Part shown: one piece after another, positions 45,267 through 56,793 of the stretch
Numbering within the stretch: position 1 is the first letter of the stretch
How the letters are laid out: every line of letters begins with the position of its first letter
DNA from: Apodospora peruviana
Taxonomy: Eukaryota > Ascomycota > Sordariomycetes > Sordariales > Lasiosphaeriaceae
Assembly: GCA_033439685.1 (NCBI GenBank)
Contig: JAUEDM010000007.1
Span: 1 to 64,000, forward strand
Reading direction: 5' to 3'
Length of the DNA stretch: 64,000 bases
Notes under the pieces: model-generated
The model's input: the letters and a program-made list of their open reading frames with translations, nothing else
What the model was told of the DNA's origin: nothing
Databases searched by the model: none
Made by a program: the position numbers and the translations under genes

Positions 45267-45611
45267 TCAGATACTAAGACAATTTGTAGACGGCCGAACT
45301 AACAAGCCACAGTTGATGATTAACCTTTGCAGATCAAAGTCCTTTGTCGCCTTTATCTTGTAGACGTTGTGGCGCATCTGCAAGCATGTCAGCTGTTGTA
45401 CTCTAACAAGCAACCGGGGAGAGCTGAAAGGACTTACCTCCACACTATAATCCTGGTCGGAACCAACTGCATTTCTGAGCTCAATGAGAAGCTTCTTAGG
45501 ACTAGGTACAAGCTTGGCGTTGAGACTTCTTTCAACCTGCATGTTCTGGGTGGCGGGTGGCGATGGAGTGGTGCGAGCTGTCACGGTGATGGTGGTGGTG
45601 GTTGTTGACAT
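45267..45611 (-). CDS. Small VEMRHNVY-family protein, copy A
   Basis: 94 aa as read. Exon 1 (45611-45438) encodes a Thr-rich N-terminus and the helix VPSPKKLLIELRNAVGSDQD ending in YSVE. A 60-bp intron (45437-45378, gtaagt...ttgcag) is followed by exon 2, starting MRHNVYKIKATKDFDLQ. The joined core VEMRHNVY is identical in copies B and C in this window. The intron is a multiple of three without stops, so it can be misread as coding. The 3' end is uncertain: reading on gives a stop at 45267, while a GT..AG intron after LQ would end two codons into a last exon at nearly the same place. No known domain. It is head-to-head with the kinase-like gene at 47210. Confidence 0.65.
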   Translation of the reverse strand: MSTTTTTITVTARTTPSPPATQNMQVERSLNAKLVPSPKKLLIELRNAVGSDQDYSVEVSPFSSPRLLVRVQQLTCLQMRHNVYKIKATKDFDLQRLIINCGLLVRPSTNCLSI

Positions 45612-47209
45612 TGTTGGTTGGAGTTGAGTGTGATGTTTGGACTGCCCCTGACTGATCTTGCTACAGGCTCTGGGAAATGGAGACAATGACGTGGTATAAC
45701 GTGAGTCTGTGGGGTAAGATTGCCAAGTAAGACGAGCTGACTTGAAGTTCTTACGCAGATGGTTGTTCTTTGGGAAGATAAGGAGGAGCAATGAACACGG
45801 TTACCGAGTTCGGGGAGATCCGTCGTCACATTTAATCACCAGCTCCTTCGGAGTCCTTCAGGCAACCCAGGCCCTGTGCCGCGTCGGAATAGGCCATTGT
45901 TGACCAGCCTGCGAGGCAGTGTGTCCGGCTGATTTCAGCACCCGCCCAGTTGTTTAGGAGTTACGGCGCATCACACCACATATCAGGTCAATGAGAAAGT
46001 AAGGCCCTGGGGGAAATATCCAAAATCGCCCTACTCAAGTCGAAACTGTCTCTCCTTAACAGCAGGTCAACGCGGGACCGGGCAAGCGGCTAAAACGCAT
46101 TTATTGTGTCAGGCTATCGGTGATAGTGCATCAATTCCACTCAAATTCGGTGAGCTGCAGGACTTGTGGCTTGATATTCGGCCACCTTCAGGTCGCATGT
46201 GGCCTGATAAGCCCCGCGTTTCCAAGCTGTTCAGCTCGCTTCCAGGAGGGTGTGCACTGCCACCACACAGTTGTGTCGGCATGCAGAGGCACCGAGGCTG
46301 AATTGGGGGCTGCCTCTTCAGTTTTCGGCGCTTCGTATTTGTCGATCTCTGAATTCCATTGAGAAGGTCCTTTCGAGGCTCTGTGAGCCTGTTGGATCTG
46401 ATCGTGTTCAACGCCGCAACTAGAGTCGCGTCGAGGTCTGTCTTCAGTTTGGCGCTGACTCGATGAGTAATGGCTGCATTTGGTGAGGTAAGGACACCGA
46501 TGGCTCTGCACAAAGTTTATCGTTCGGCTTCACATCCAGACTGTCCCAAGTGTTCCGAGTGACATGAATCAGCCGAGATATGTTTCCATACTCAACTTCA
46601 ACACCTTCCATCCCGATCTGGAGAAGGAGGAGCTGACAGCAGCTGGCAGACACTTCAGGTTGGGGACGGCCGCCCCTTATTATAGTGTTGTACAGATATA
46701 CTAATTCTAGTAAAGGCATGAAATCAACCTGGCAAGGTTCATTTTATCTTGGTTCCACGGGAGGTGGCCAATGGGGGCAGAATCGGGAGTCTCAGGGGCT
46801 TGATCTCGGCCCCCTTCAGGTTGTTCGCACGGACGCCACCCGCCTGCACACCATCAAGAGATTGACCCAGAACTGCAAGGATAAGCGCGCGTCGCGAATA
46901 TTCAATATTCAGCACACCATCTTTGCAAACCTCCATATCCAAAAAGCAGCTGCCCGGCTTTTGGTGGTTGAATCGCTTCTACAATGGAGAATCGTTCGAG
47001 TCGTTCGAGTCGTTCGATGTCTCCTCATCCAACACCCACTGCTTAGGTCGTCCTCTAATAACAACCGACTTCATCTCGTTCAAGGTCGTGAGACGCTGAT
47101 CTTTGAGCTTTCTTAAGCGCCCCTCAATTGCGCTATTTAGCATCACCGAGTTCGAAGATGGCGGTACGTATAATCGACCGGATGGCGAGCAATCAGAAAT
47201 TTTGAGCTG
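45612..47209. other. Divergent interval between copy A and kinase-like gene 1
   Basis: 1.6 kb. Frames at about 46109-46513 (-) and 46685-47116 (+) are open but have no motifs, consistent splicing or codon character, so I do not call genes. It contains a 9-bp repeat (cgttcgagt, 2.8 copies) at 46993-47017. Confidence 0.4.
46993..47017. repeat. Short tandem repeat, 9-bp unit
   Basis: Two full copies and one partial copy of cgttcgagt, ~200 bp upstream of kinase-like gene 1. The small size makes a functional role speculative. Confidence 0.8.
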
Positions 47210-49984
47210 ATGACTGTAAAGACCGGCAGTTGTGAATCCAAGGAGGATTCCGAGAGGGAATCCACTGTGGACAACGAGGTGAAGGAGTCAGATTCTGAAC
47301 GGCGGTCATCTACTACTAATAACGACGTAAGCATCGCAACCCATCTAGTCCATGACATGATAGCTAATTCTACTGTGATACAGCAGACAGGGGTTGTACT
47401 TCCATGGAACCCGTCACTTGAACTGCAGGCTCAGACAGGCGATGGACGCTTGTACGCAGGAAACGGAAATCTGCCAATTCCGAGGTCGGAAGCAGAGGGG
47501 AGCGGCAGTATCAACGACCTCGGTGAGGCGAAAAGGCTTGAACACGATCAAGAGCACGACCAACGACGCGAGGTCATCCGCTGGACATCCGACTCATCCA
47601 ACATCAGCATCTTATTGAACCGAACCGGGACGCAATTCTCCGACTCGTCTGGTCAACTCAGCAACGGGGACTCTTCCCACCCGGACGATCTTGAACCTGC
47701 CACAGATTCTGCGGGCAAGAGACCTCGGAGGGCCCCCAGTCCCGCCATATCACCACTGGGTCGCAAGCTGAGGTCCGAGTTTAACGTTTCGCTCGCCGGA
47801 AAAGAGGGCAGGAAGTTCTTGCCGCGCGATAAATTCGAGGAGATTCTAACACCCGCCGCCGTGCGTGAAGAACTAAAGACTGCTTTCCCCAAGATCGAGC
47901 CGGGGGAGCTGCAAAGACTCACCAAGAAAGTCCACGAAGCTAGTGGCGTCAACCCCGACAAACCCCAGAAATCCCTAACGCATCGCCGTAAGTTGTTTGC
48001 ACTGCTCGCACTGTCAGAACAGGTACGCTCCGTAAAAGAGTTTGTCGACTGTGGTATCCATGACAGTGACCTCCCTTTTATTATGGAGGAGAGCAAGTCA
48101 GCTACTGGACCATTCTATTTGCTTTACAAGTGGCATGATCTCAGGAAATCAGACGGCGCCGACAGCAGAAAACCGATTTCCTGCTTCTTCTCCTGGCAGG
48201 ACAGCAAACTCGAAAACTTTGAGAGGAACCAATGGCAGCTCTTGGCTCCATATTTCGAACTGGTGGGAAGGGGGTACTCCAAGGTCGAGCACTACAACTT
48301 TGCAGACAAGATCATTCTGCCCTTCATCGAGGACAGCAGCGACTCCAGCACCGAAGGCGGTTTCTCCAACGTTTGGCGGGTCAAGATCCACCGCGCCCAT
48401 CATAATCAATGTCCTTCTGTAAGGTTTTCCAGGAGCTACAACTGTGTCAAGACAAACAAGAGCTGATAAACAAGTTAGAAAAACCCCACAGATAATCCCT
48501 CCTACGCCATCAAGAGACTTCAAAAGAATGACGAAAAGGCGTTCAAGGATGAGGTACAGGCGCTCAAACGCTTCTCCGACAAGCACCACTACCACCTGAT
48601 CAATCTTCTCATGACCTACCATTACCGAGGCCAGTACCACCTTGTCTTCCCCTGGGCAGACGGCAACCTCCTAGACTTCTGGAAGAAGTACCCCCACCAC
48701 GACTTTCCGCCGCGGGACTGGAATTTCGCCCAGTGGGTAGCCCGCCAGTGGCTAGCGGTCGTCGAAGGGTTACAGGCCATCCACAAAGCGCCGACCTCGT
48801 CCTCGTCCCTGCCGCGAAGCGAGACCTACGACCCAAACGATCCCCGATCCCACGGACGCCACGGCGACATGAAACCAGAAAACATCCTGTGGTTTAAGTC
48901 GGGACACCAGTACCTCCAGGATCCCGACGATCTCGGGCTGTTCGTGATATCTGATTTTGGCCTGACGCGGTTCCATCGCTCCAAGACGGTGGACCAAGTC
49001 AGCCCGACACATCTGGCGCGGACCCCGACGTACCGGCCGCCGGAATGTGATGTCTCCAAAACGATATCGCAGAGCTACGACATCTGGACGCTCGGCTGCG
49101 TCTTGCTCGAGTTCGCCATCTGGTATCTGCATGGGTGGGAGGAGGTCGACAAGGCTTCGGAACGACGGGCTGCGGCTGAGAGGCAGGCCATTGCTGAGAT
49201 GAGGGCGGCTGCTGCGTTCGCCGATGGCCGCGAAGACGTGATTCCTGGTGACAAGTTCTTTGAGCTCACCGAGAACTCTGTTGTCGAAGATGATGCGACC
49301 ATCGAAAAGGTTGCCAGGTTGAAGCAATGCGTCAAGGACGTGAGTCGCCTGTCTCTTCTCTTTTGCACACAATGCCCCTATTTTTAGGTACGGTACTAAC
49401 TGAATCATATCAGGAGTTCAAATCCCTGCGCCAACGGGGAACAACACGCTTCTTTCACGAAATGCTGGACTACGTGGAGGACCATCTTCTGCGGATGCGA
49501 CCCGACATGAGAGCTAAATGCGACGATATCGTGCACAAGTTCACCCAGATGCACGACCGCTGTTTGATCGACGAGTCTTATTGCACCGCGGAAATCCCGC
49601 GGCCTGACCGTGCCGACACCAAACTCTCGGAACTGCGGTCTTCCTACAAAGGCATGCCCATCATCCGCGAGAATTCGGCCGAAGATAAGAAAGAACCCGA
49701 ACTACCGACCACATCAGCAGCATCTGGTGTACAGCAGGGAGATAACAAGGACCAAGGTCCGCCCTCCCCCAAGGAAGACAAGCCTTTGGGACTAGAACTC
49801 CGTAAAATTTCAAGTCTGTCAAAGGGGAAGAGTAGACAAGGGAGCCCTGCGCCAGTCTCAGATGGTAGCCGCCCTTCCTCGTTAAGAGACAAGGGGAGAA
49901 CAGATTCCAATGGCACGGCCGAGAGCAGCTCACCCAGCAAGAGGGTATCGTTTGCAGAGAAGCCCGACGTTATAAGTGACTCGG

Positions 49985-50040
<56 letters not shown>

Positions 50041-50526
50041 GCTGCGGCGGCTAAATCTCCGACATCTCAACAACACGATTTCTCTGATCAGGGAGGGGAC
50101 ATCCTGATGCAGAGCCCACGTCAATCCATATTCTCGGTTGAGCAGCTGAGACCGGCACCTGCAGAGGCGCAGAGGTTGCTTCAGCTGCAGAATCATCAGT
50201 CATCACCCAAGGATGATGATAGTGACAAAGAGGAGCACACACTACCTCAACAGCACAATCAGAATCGGAATCAGCCGCCGCTCAATGATGAGGACACTTC
50301 TTCCAAAGATTTGCCGAGCGAGGATGCACAGCCTGCAGCGGCTGAGCCTGCGCAGGTTCGGTCTGAACATTCATCGGGTGAGAGTCCGGAAGACAAAGTG
50401 AGGCCGCCTGTGCCTGTGGATGATTCCCGTGCGAGGGAAAGGGAAATGGGGGAAAAGAAAAGGCACAAAGATCAATCGGCCTTGACGCTGGTCAATTTGC
50501 TCTGTAAGAAGATTTGGTGTTGTTGA
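47210..50526 (+). CDS. Fungal protein-kinase-like protein 1 (polyQ, C-terminal CC)
   Basis: 1060 aa, three exons: 47210-48418, 48479-49339 and 49414-50526. The first 380 residues are a disordered Ser/Glu-rich start followed by a conserved helical module (KLFALLALSEQVRSVKEFVD, NQWQLLAPYFELVG, IILPFIED). This module precedes the kinase domain in this fungal family. The kinase features are EGGFSNVWRVKI (weak glycine loop, ~382-393), Lys415 in YAIKRL, HGDMKPEN (531-538; Gly replaces the Arg of HRD), Asp562 in SDFGLTRF, YRPPEC for APE, and DIWTLGCVLLEF. An active Ser/Thr kinase is plausible. The ~300-residue tail is disordered, has 18 pure CAA Gln codons and ends LLCKKIWCC. A terminal CC is a possible prenylation or palmitoylation site. 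The first intron acceptor (gttag, 48478) was chosen because it keeps frame. It is a paralogue of the gene at 58972. Confidence 0.85.
49987..50040 (+). repeat. (CAA)18 trinucleotide repeat coding for polyglutamine
   Basis: Eighteen uninterrupted CAA codons followed by four Ala codons inside the tail of kinase-like protein 1. A pure repeat of this length is expected to vary in copy number between strains. Confidence 0.95.
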
Positions 50527-51637
50527 ATCTTTTTTTTTTTTTTTTTTTTTCTTTTTTCGGTTTGTGCGATGGTTGTATTGGCGCCCAAGCAGAGAGGCGC
50601 AGCTGGTCTGGTTCTGGCTTGTGTTGATAGTTTGTTGTGAGGAGATAGCTGCTCGATATCCCCATTTATTTCCTGCCGTTTGGTTAGCTGGACTCTTGTT
50701 ATGACCGTTCTACACTCGCGTCACTCACTCATTTGATGCACATGTAATGCTCCGCCACTTTGCCGGGCCGTACTTCACCTGCCGTCTGAGTATGGCAGAT
50801 ACCTCCAGTAGCTGAACTATAGTTAAAGTCTGAACCGCCAAAGAAATGTGCCTCTGCTAACCACCAATTCACCATGGTCTTTTGGAAAGAAAACCCTTTC
50901 AGAGGTGTAGTATCCTTCAAGGTGTTGCCCCTTATCACATCTCGCCTGTCATCTGCATGTCATATTTACACTTGAATAGTCTTGGACATTTATTCTTATC
51001 TGAGACATTGGGGCTGTTAGTTAAAGCTCCGATCGACTGGTGCCAATATTGGTGCCCAACAACACATAAGCCAGGGTTCATCCTGCCTAACTCTCCAATA
51101 GGGGCGGTTCCGGAAGTAGTTCCCGATCCAAGCTTTACCAGTAGCTTTGAGCAAATGCGCCCGGCAGCTGAGTGTCACTCGCAACCACAACACTACATTG
51201 TAACTGAGCTGAGTTGCACAGGGTAGCGTACCGCGGCTGTGTCCTTCTCTCGTGGTTGGAAGCAGATCATGACTTTCCGGACCGGATGCTACCCTTGTGT
51301 AATAAATCTCTATCCATCTTTCGTGGTGGTCCAAATTAGGATAATGGTGTCATTTTGGGCTTCGATAATTCTGCCTTGGGCTGGGTGTGATGGTTCAACG
51401 ACAGGTTACCTGGGCAGAGTCCGAGTAGCTCAGACGAGAAAGCCATGGAAGATGAGATGAAATGTTGAATACTGCTATGTACCAAGGTTTAAAGAGACAA
51501 ATTCTGATCTAAGATAATGATGACAATATCTGAACTCTAACAAAATGTATCTAGATCATAGCTTCCCGGCTAAGCTATTCTTCTATAGAACATAACTCTC
51601 TACTGTAGTGGGCCCAAATGTTCTCTTTTAAGGGCCT
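50527..51637. other. Intergenic, no gene seen; poly-T tract
   Basis: Begins with a run of 21 T (50530-50550) just after the kinase stop. The remainder has no supportable coding frame. A TAGCTCAG sequence near 51426 looks like a tRNA A box but no tRNA follows. Confidence 0.45.
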
Positions 51638-51987
51638 TCACTCGTCACACAGAAGCTTCTGCAAACACATTAGCTGCTGCATTGATGGACTGCCGCGGTG
51701 GGATGCAAGACTTACGAGATCCAGCTCCGGTCCATGGAACCGAGCTACCGAGTAGACGTTGTGACGCATCTGCAGGTTGACTGTTAGTTCCAAGTATGTT
51801 ACATCGCAGTAGTAGCCGTTGATTGAAGGTGGCGTACCTCGACATAGAAGCCATCATCTCCATACATCCACTTCAGCAATCGCAGGAGGTTCTTGGGGCT
51901 CGAAACAAGCCTGGAATGGATCCGTTGGATCTCTGCTCTTCGGACATCTTTGTGAGCGACGGGGGTAATTGCGGAAGAAGTTGCCAT
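51638..51987 (-). CDS. Small VEMRHNVY-family protein, copy B
   Basis: 74 aa, three exons: 51987-51838, 51769-51716 and 51658-51638, all phase 0 (gtacgc/tgcag and gtaagt/tgcag, the first with an actaac branch). Exon 1 ends with the helix LVSSPKNLLRLLKWMYGDDG and FYVE. Exon 2 is MRHNVYSVARFHGPELDL. The last exon is only 21 nt (KLLCDE and stop). The exon 1/2 boundary falls at exactly the same codon as in copy A, and copy C also has a 21-nt last exon, so the family shares gene structure as well as sequence. It has no signal peptide or known domain. It is head-to-head with the F-box gene at 52805. Confidence 0.75.
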
Positions 51988-52804
51988 TCTGAAAATAAGA
52001 AGTGTTAGTTATAGTTAGGGTAAGGATGTTTTGGGGATGCTCGAGAGACAAGATAAGGTATCGGACCTTTTCGTGTAGCTTATGTAGGTTAGTCGATAGG
52101 TATGCAGGGTGCAGTTTACGTCCGGTGGCCATATCAAGTATATTAAATCAAAGCCCTGATGTTTATCCTGCCTCCTTGCCGGGTATCCATGCAGTGGCCG
52201 CTGTTATGGCCGCTGTTATGGGCTGGGTAGCGCAGATCAAAGTGATAGGCTCGAGGTGACGGATTTCCGACCCGAAGGGCAAGCCCGGTGGTGCCTGATC
52301 ATCTTGCGCGCAAAATATTTCTAGAATATTTTGACAGGCTTTCCAGGTGACTAAATGTAGCCCAAGTTGGACAAAGGTGTGAACGCTGAAGTAAAATACG
52401 TACTACTCAAAAAGCTCTTGGGTCTAACATTTTCTCTCGTCGTTGGATTACACTGTATTATTATTGGTGTGCTATATAGGTACCTACCAATTTCGATCAC
52501 TCGCTTCCTGTTTGAGATTGCCACCAGTTTCAAGGTTGTGATGACTGCACTTGGAGATAGCGCCAGGCATTGCAGCAGCTTATTGGCTCTTCTCTTTTTG
52601 GACAGTCTTGACAGGCACCAGTTGGCGTGTTAATTAGTTTCCTACGTCAGGGTTTTTTGATATCACGGGATGAAGTGATTGCGCGTCGTTGCACGTGCAA
52701 AATACGGATCACCGGCCAGGCAGTCACTTCGAACATCATGATAACCGTTGTTCGTGCAGCTGTAAATTCAACAGCACAACAACACAACAAAGCAAATCCA
52801 CACA
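51988..52804. other. Divergent interval between copy B and the F-box gene
   Basis: No gene seen. It includes a 12-bp tandem duplication (tggccgctgtta, 52195-52218) and a CA-rich leader before 52805. Confidence 0.5.
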
Positions 52805-55800
52805 ATGGGAGACGTTTATTGTCCGTTCTGCGGCCTCGTCTTTCGACCCATCTATTCTGCCAGAACGCCGCGGTCAGCCGAATTTCGCGAACTTGTACAA
52901 TGTCCGGACTACAACGTCCGCAGTGATAATAGGTTTGAAGAGAACGACGACATGTATGATCAGGATCTCGTGACTTCCGAGACTACGGATTGGATGCTTC
53001 GCCCCTATCTCATTTGGTTGGATCCCTCGACCCGAGAGTAAGTCCAGTCTCTATATATCTTTCTCCTGTGGTGAAATCATTCCCACTCCTGCCTACTAAC
53101 CCTCTACCTTAATCGCAGGGCATTTCTCCATGGGCCTTTTACCCTAACACAGCACGGCGTCTTTGAGTTTGACGGCGGCCTCCTCAATGTTCCAAACCTC
53201 CCGGGCGGCATCCAGCACCTCCGTGGCTACGATTATTGCAAGTTATGGGGCGCAAATACACTTCCCGTCCTTCCGTTCCACTGGAGTTGTTATCAGCTAT
53301 TCGCAACAGTCATGTACGGGTTTCCGAACGCAACCGACCGAATTGACAAGTACACTTTGTACAAAATTGTGCGATGGCTCATTGCCCCCGGCTGGTCGTT
53401 TCAATGTTATCTGCCGAGATTAGACTACGGAGACCCAAACCCGGTTGACGACGAGGACTCGTCTTTTACGGGTGGCGCATCTCTGCGTACCTGGGCAGGG
53501 GAAGAGTTTCTGGTTTACGACCCGGCGCCGACGTCGATACCCGAGGTCAAGGAGCTTATCCGCCAGCAGATTCGGTCACCCGCCTTCAGTCTTGCACTAG
53601 GACCGAGGGCAAAAAGACGGACATTGGAGAGAAAAAGGCGGAAGGATCACAATAGCAGCCGCGACATATTTGAAACACTCCCATACGATATAATCTACAG
53701 GATCACAGGGTTCCTCCCTCACAGATCTGTCCTCGCCCTGGCCTGTGCCTCGCGATCGGTAAACACCCTCCTGGATAGCGGCACCAGTTTCTGGCGACAG
53801 AGGCTGTACGCATCCATGCCGTGGCTCGTCGAGCTACGAGAACTGATGCACGAGGATCGAAGCCTCTTCTTGAATGTAAACAACAAGAAGCTGCTGCTCT
53901 GGCTGGACAAGGCCACCACCGGCAAGCCGTTCCTGACAGGCCCGTTGATGGCCGTTGCAAATCGCAGGCGGGTCTGGGCGGCCTGTGAAGAGCTTGCCGG
54001 GCTGTGGCCAGGTTCTGACTCTAGCAGGTTTCTGACCAAACGGCTAACCGAGGTACGGATCGTGGCTGACTCGATACATAACCATCGGAACCGTGTCCCG
54101 TCTCGCTTGGGGTCCTGTCTGTCAACACATCGCTTTTGGCTGAAATCGTGGGACGATATTGCTGCTGGACCTGCCGGTGGAAAGAACTTCGAGACGTACT
54201 GGGATGATGAGGGACGCCTGCGTGGCATGACGATGGTGGTCCGCGGAGAGCGCCGAGATGTGTTCTACACGTGCAAATTCCGCAGTCCAAATAAAGGTGC
54301 AAAGTTTCGGGTGGAAATTGTCGAGTTAGGTGCCGGAGAGTGGATCGCTGGCTTCGTGTTCCATCTACCACCAGTCGACCCTGGTGGCGTCAAGTACGGC
54401 AACCGGCAGGTCATGGCTTGGCCCAAAGGAATCACGGTACCGACTTTCTCATTTTTTTTTTTGCTGCTGCCGGTGAAGTACTAACAGAATCTCTCCCTTA
54501 ATAGCTGATTATCACGTCTGGCAGGCGCATAGATATCGGAGATACTATAACTGCTGGGCAAACGAAGCGAGCCTACATAGCACCACGTGGTTGGTACACC
54601 ACCGGAGTCTTTTATATTTCTCTGGTAAGCACCGAAGAGAGCACTGCATGATTTATCAGATAACCAACCACACACACACGAGTGTTTGGCACTGGCATAT
54701 CCATCCGCTCATCCATTCCTTATGTATTAGAACCGGACTCGATACGGCTGGGCCACCGACCGATGGCGCGGTTTCGGTCTCCTCCTGTCTCAGCAACCAC
54801 CCTCTGACCACCAGACTACAGAACAAGACCCCTTAAGCACAGCCGAGGTATTTGTCGACCCAGACGGACCCTACCCTCACCGCAAGTTGCTGGAGAAGTT
54901 CCCATGGAAAGGCAACACCGACCTGGGCGGCATGCCGATGTGGTCCTACCCAACTCTCGAGGTTGTTGGGGACGGACTGGGGAAGTGGCGATCGACGAGG
55001 TACATGGAGCAGTACGCGTATATCACTCGGGACGTGCAGCCCCTCGAAGGAGCGCTAATATGGGCCAACAACGCCCACGAGCTGAGCCAGATTGTGCGGA
55101 TCTCGGCCTACATTGTTCGGTCGGACCCGGTCACGTACGCCGGTAGGACGCGTAGTACGACGTACTGGATGGACTCGTTCGAAATTGTTGGGTTTAGGGT
55201 TGAGTACGCGCCTGAGGCGAGGATCTCGCCCCGGACGATTGGGTGGCCGTCCGGCAAGGAGATGACAGATAAGATGGACTGGACGGGGAAGTATATCAGG
55301 GGGTTTGATATCGATGGCCGAGGCGGGGAGCGGATTGTTGAGTTGCTGGTTCCGAAGGAGGTAAATGGGAACGGGATCAAGGTACGTTTGTCTGGCCTAT
55401 CTCTATCAACTAGTCCAGTCCATGGATTCAAGACCTCGGGCTCACAAACTTGACAAATACCTAAGCTGCGGACAAACTGGGGCCGAGAAGCCAGTTGGTG
55501 CGGCAACCAAGGTTCAACGGACGACTGGAAACGCTTCGTGGTTCCAGAGGGCAAGTCGCTAGTTGGATTGGTTCCGGCTTTTGATACGGTTTACAATACG
55601 GATCATAACTTGCACAATGTGAGTTTTGCTGTCCTTCATCGCGAATTCTTTCCTGGTGTGAGTGTAAATCCTTCATCGCGATTTTCCTGGTGTGCAGTGT
55701 CAAAGAGTGAGTGGCTGACGCTTGTCCGTACTTGCCTTACCTGACAAAGTTGGCAACTTTGAGCGGATTGGTTGGGCTGGCAATAGAGATTGATAAACTG

Positions 55801-55839
55801 CAGGGCGGTGGAGAGGTGGGTGGTACTTTGGTGGATTAG
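52805..55839 (+). CDS. Large F-box protein
   Basis: 854 aa, six exons: 52805-53037, 53119-54436, 54505-54624, 54731-55381, 55466-55618 and 55750-55839. All borders are GT..AG and all junctions keep frame. The N-terminus has a cysteine pair (VYCPFCGLVFRP). A conserved region follows (LPVLPFHWSCYQLFATVMYG), then the F-box at residues ~260-300: DIFETLPYDIIYRITGFLPH, then SVLALACASRSVNTLL. The second half is beta-rich (GRLRGMTMVVRGERRDVFYT, TTYWMDSFEIVGFRVEY) and could be the substrate-binding part. F-box proteins normally dock on Skp1 in SCF ubiquitin ligases. The last exon is the least certain: reading through the donor at 55619 gives a stop at 55742. It is head-to-head with copy B. Confidence 0.8.
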
Positions 55840-56391
55840 TTGGCATCATTGTTGTTTATGGGCGGAGTCATGGTGAGGTGGCATCTCTTACGTGGCAGGG
55901 TGTCGTCAGCCAAATTCGTCTTCCGGTGTAATACTCAGATCTGAGGAGCTTATAGGATCATTTTTAGGCCATGTGTCAAGCTGAGAAGTCCGTCAACTTG
56001 GAGGCCTCCCGGTCTTTTGTGTTTTGAGCTTTAAATATGGTTGTGCACGATTGTTCATCTTTCTTCAACTCAAGTCTTTCATTTCTATACGTAGGTTGAC
56101 GATCTTGAGTCCGTCCCCGCTGGGGCCAAGCTTCATACAGCTCTCCAAGATGAACACAAATAAAACACTGCCTAATAACAACCAAAATGATGTGATCAAA
56201 AAGAAAAGTACTGATATAGTCGTGAATGATCCGATATTGCGCCATGTTAGCCATCACCCCCCAAAATATCCACCCATGCCTATCCCAAAGAACTCCAGAT
56301 TCAATGAACCATAGGGGTACCCAACCGGCTATATATTAGATGAAAGAAAAGTATCTAGCTGTCGAGCAGAGTTGTTGTTCATTGTAAGGTG
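55840..56391. other. Intergenic between convergent F-box gene and copy C
   Basis: A 54-codon open frame from 56150 on the + strand has no recognisable feature and is not called. Otherwise nothing. Confidence 0.4.
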
Positions 56392-56793
56392 TTAACAGTC
56401 TCTTATCTCATCCTTGTAAAGATGTTAGTCTATCACTAGCAGAACCATTGTACATTGGCGGGGAAGGAGTCATACCTGTGAGAGCTTCGTCCTATTGCTC
56501 GATATCGTAACCGTATAAACATTATGTCTCATCTCGACATTATACCCGTCCTTGCCATATTTCGTCTCCAACACTTCCAACAGTCTCTGCGGAGACCTAA
56601 CGTTCCGGCATGGGATGGATTGTGTGCTCGTGAATCGCCGTGATGTTGCCGACGGAACCAAGATGATGCGTTTGTCTTTTCTCGAGTCGGGCTGCTCAGA
56701 GACGTTGTTCAGGGTGACCGCCTCCTCCGGCTCCTCCGGGGAACCGTCAGCAGGCCGCCGTGGGTTGCCATCTTCGGTTCCTGCGTCGTTCAT
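56392..56793 (-). CDS. Small VEMRHNVY-family protein, copy C
   Basis: 112 aa, two exons: 56793-56476 and 56412-56392 (caggtatg / gactaac branch / caag, phase 0). The start is the ATG of MNDAGTEDGNPRRPADG; frames further upstream look like leader sequence. The N-terminal ~60 residues are acidic, Pro/Glu-rich and disordered. The conserved end reads VRSPQRLLEVLETKYGKDGY, NVEMRHNVYTV, then TKLSQ. The last exon is 21 nt (DEIRDC and stop), the same length as in copy B. The intron that separates VE from MRHNVY in copies A and B is absent here. It is head-to-head with kinase-like gene 2. Confidence 0.75.

Noticed and set aside
46109..46513. 135-codon minus-strand open frame upstream of kinase-like gene 1
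   Set aside because: No recognisable motif or domain pattern, and a competing open frame on the other strand.
48485..48491. Alternative acceptor (ccacag) for the first intron of kinase-like gene 1
   Set aside because: It breaks frame with the strong gtaagg donor at 48419, whereas gttag at 48478 keeps it.
51420..51445. tRNA A-box-like TAGCTCAG
   Set aside because: No B box or cloverleaf follows.
56150..56314. 54-codon open frame between the F-box gene and copy C
   Set aside because: No motif, biased Asn/Lys/Pro composition as expected of random AT-rich DNA, and no splice context.
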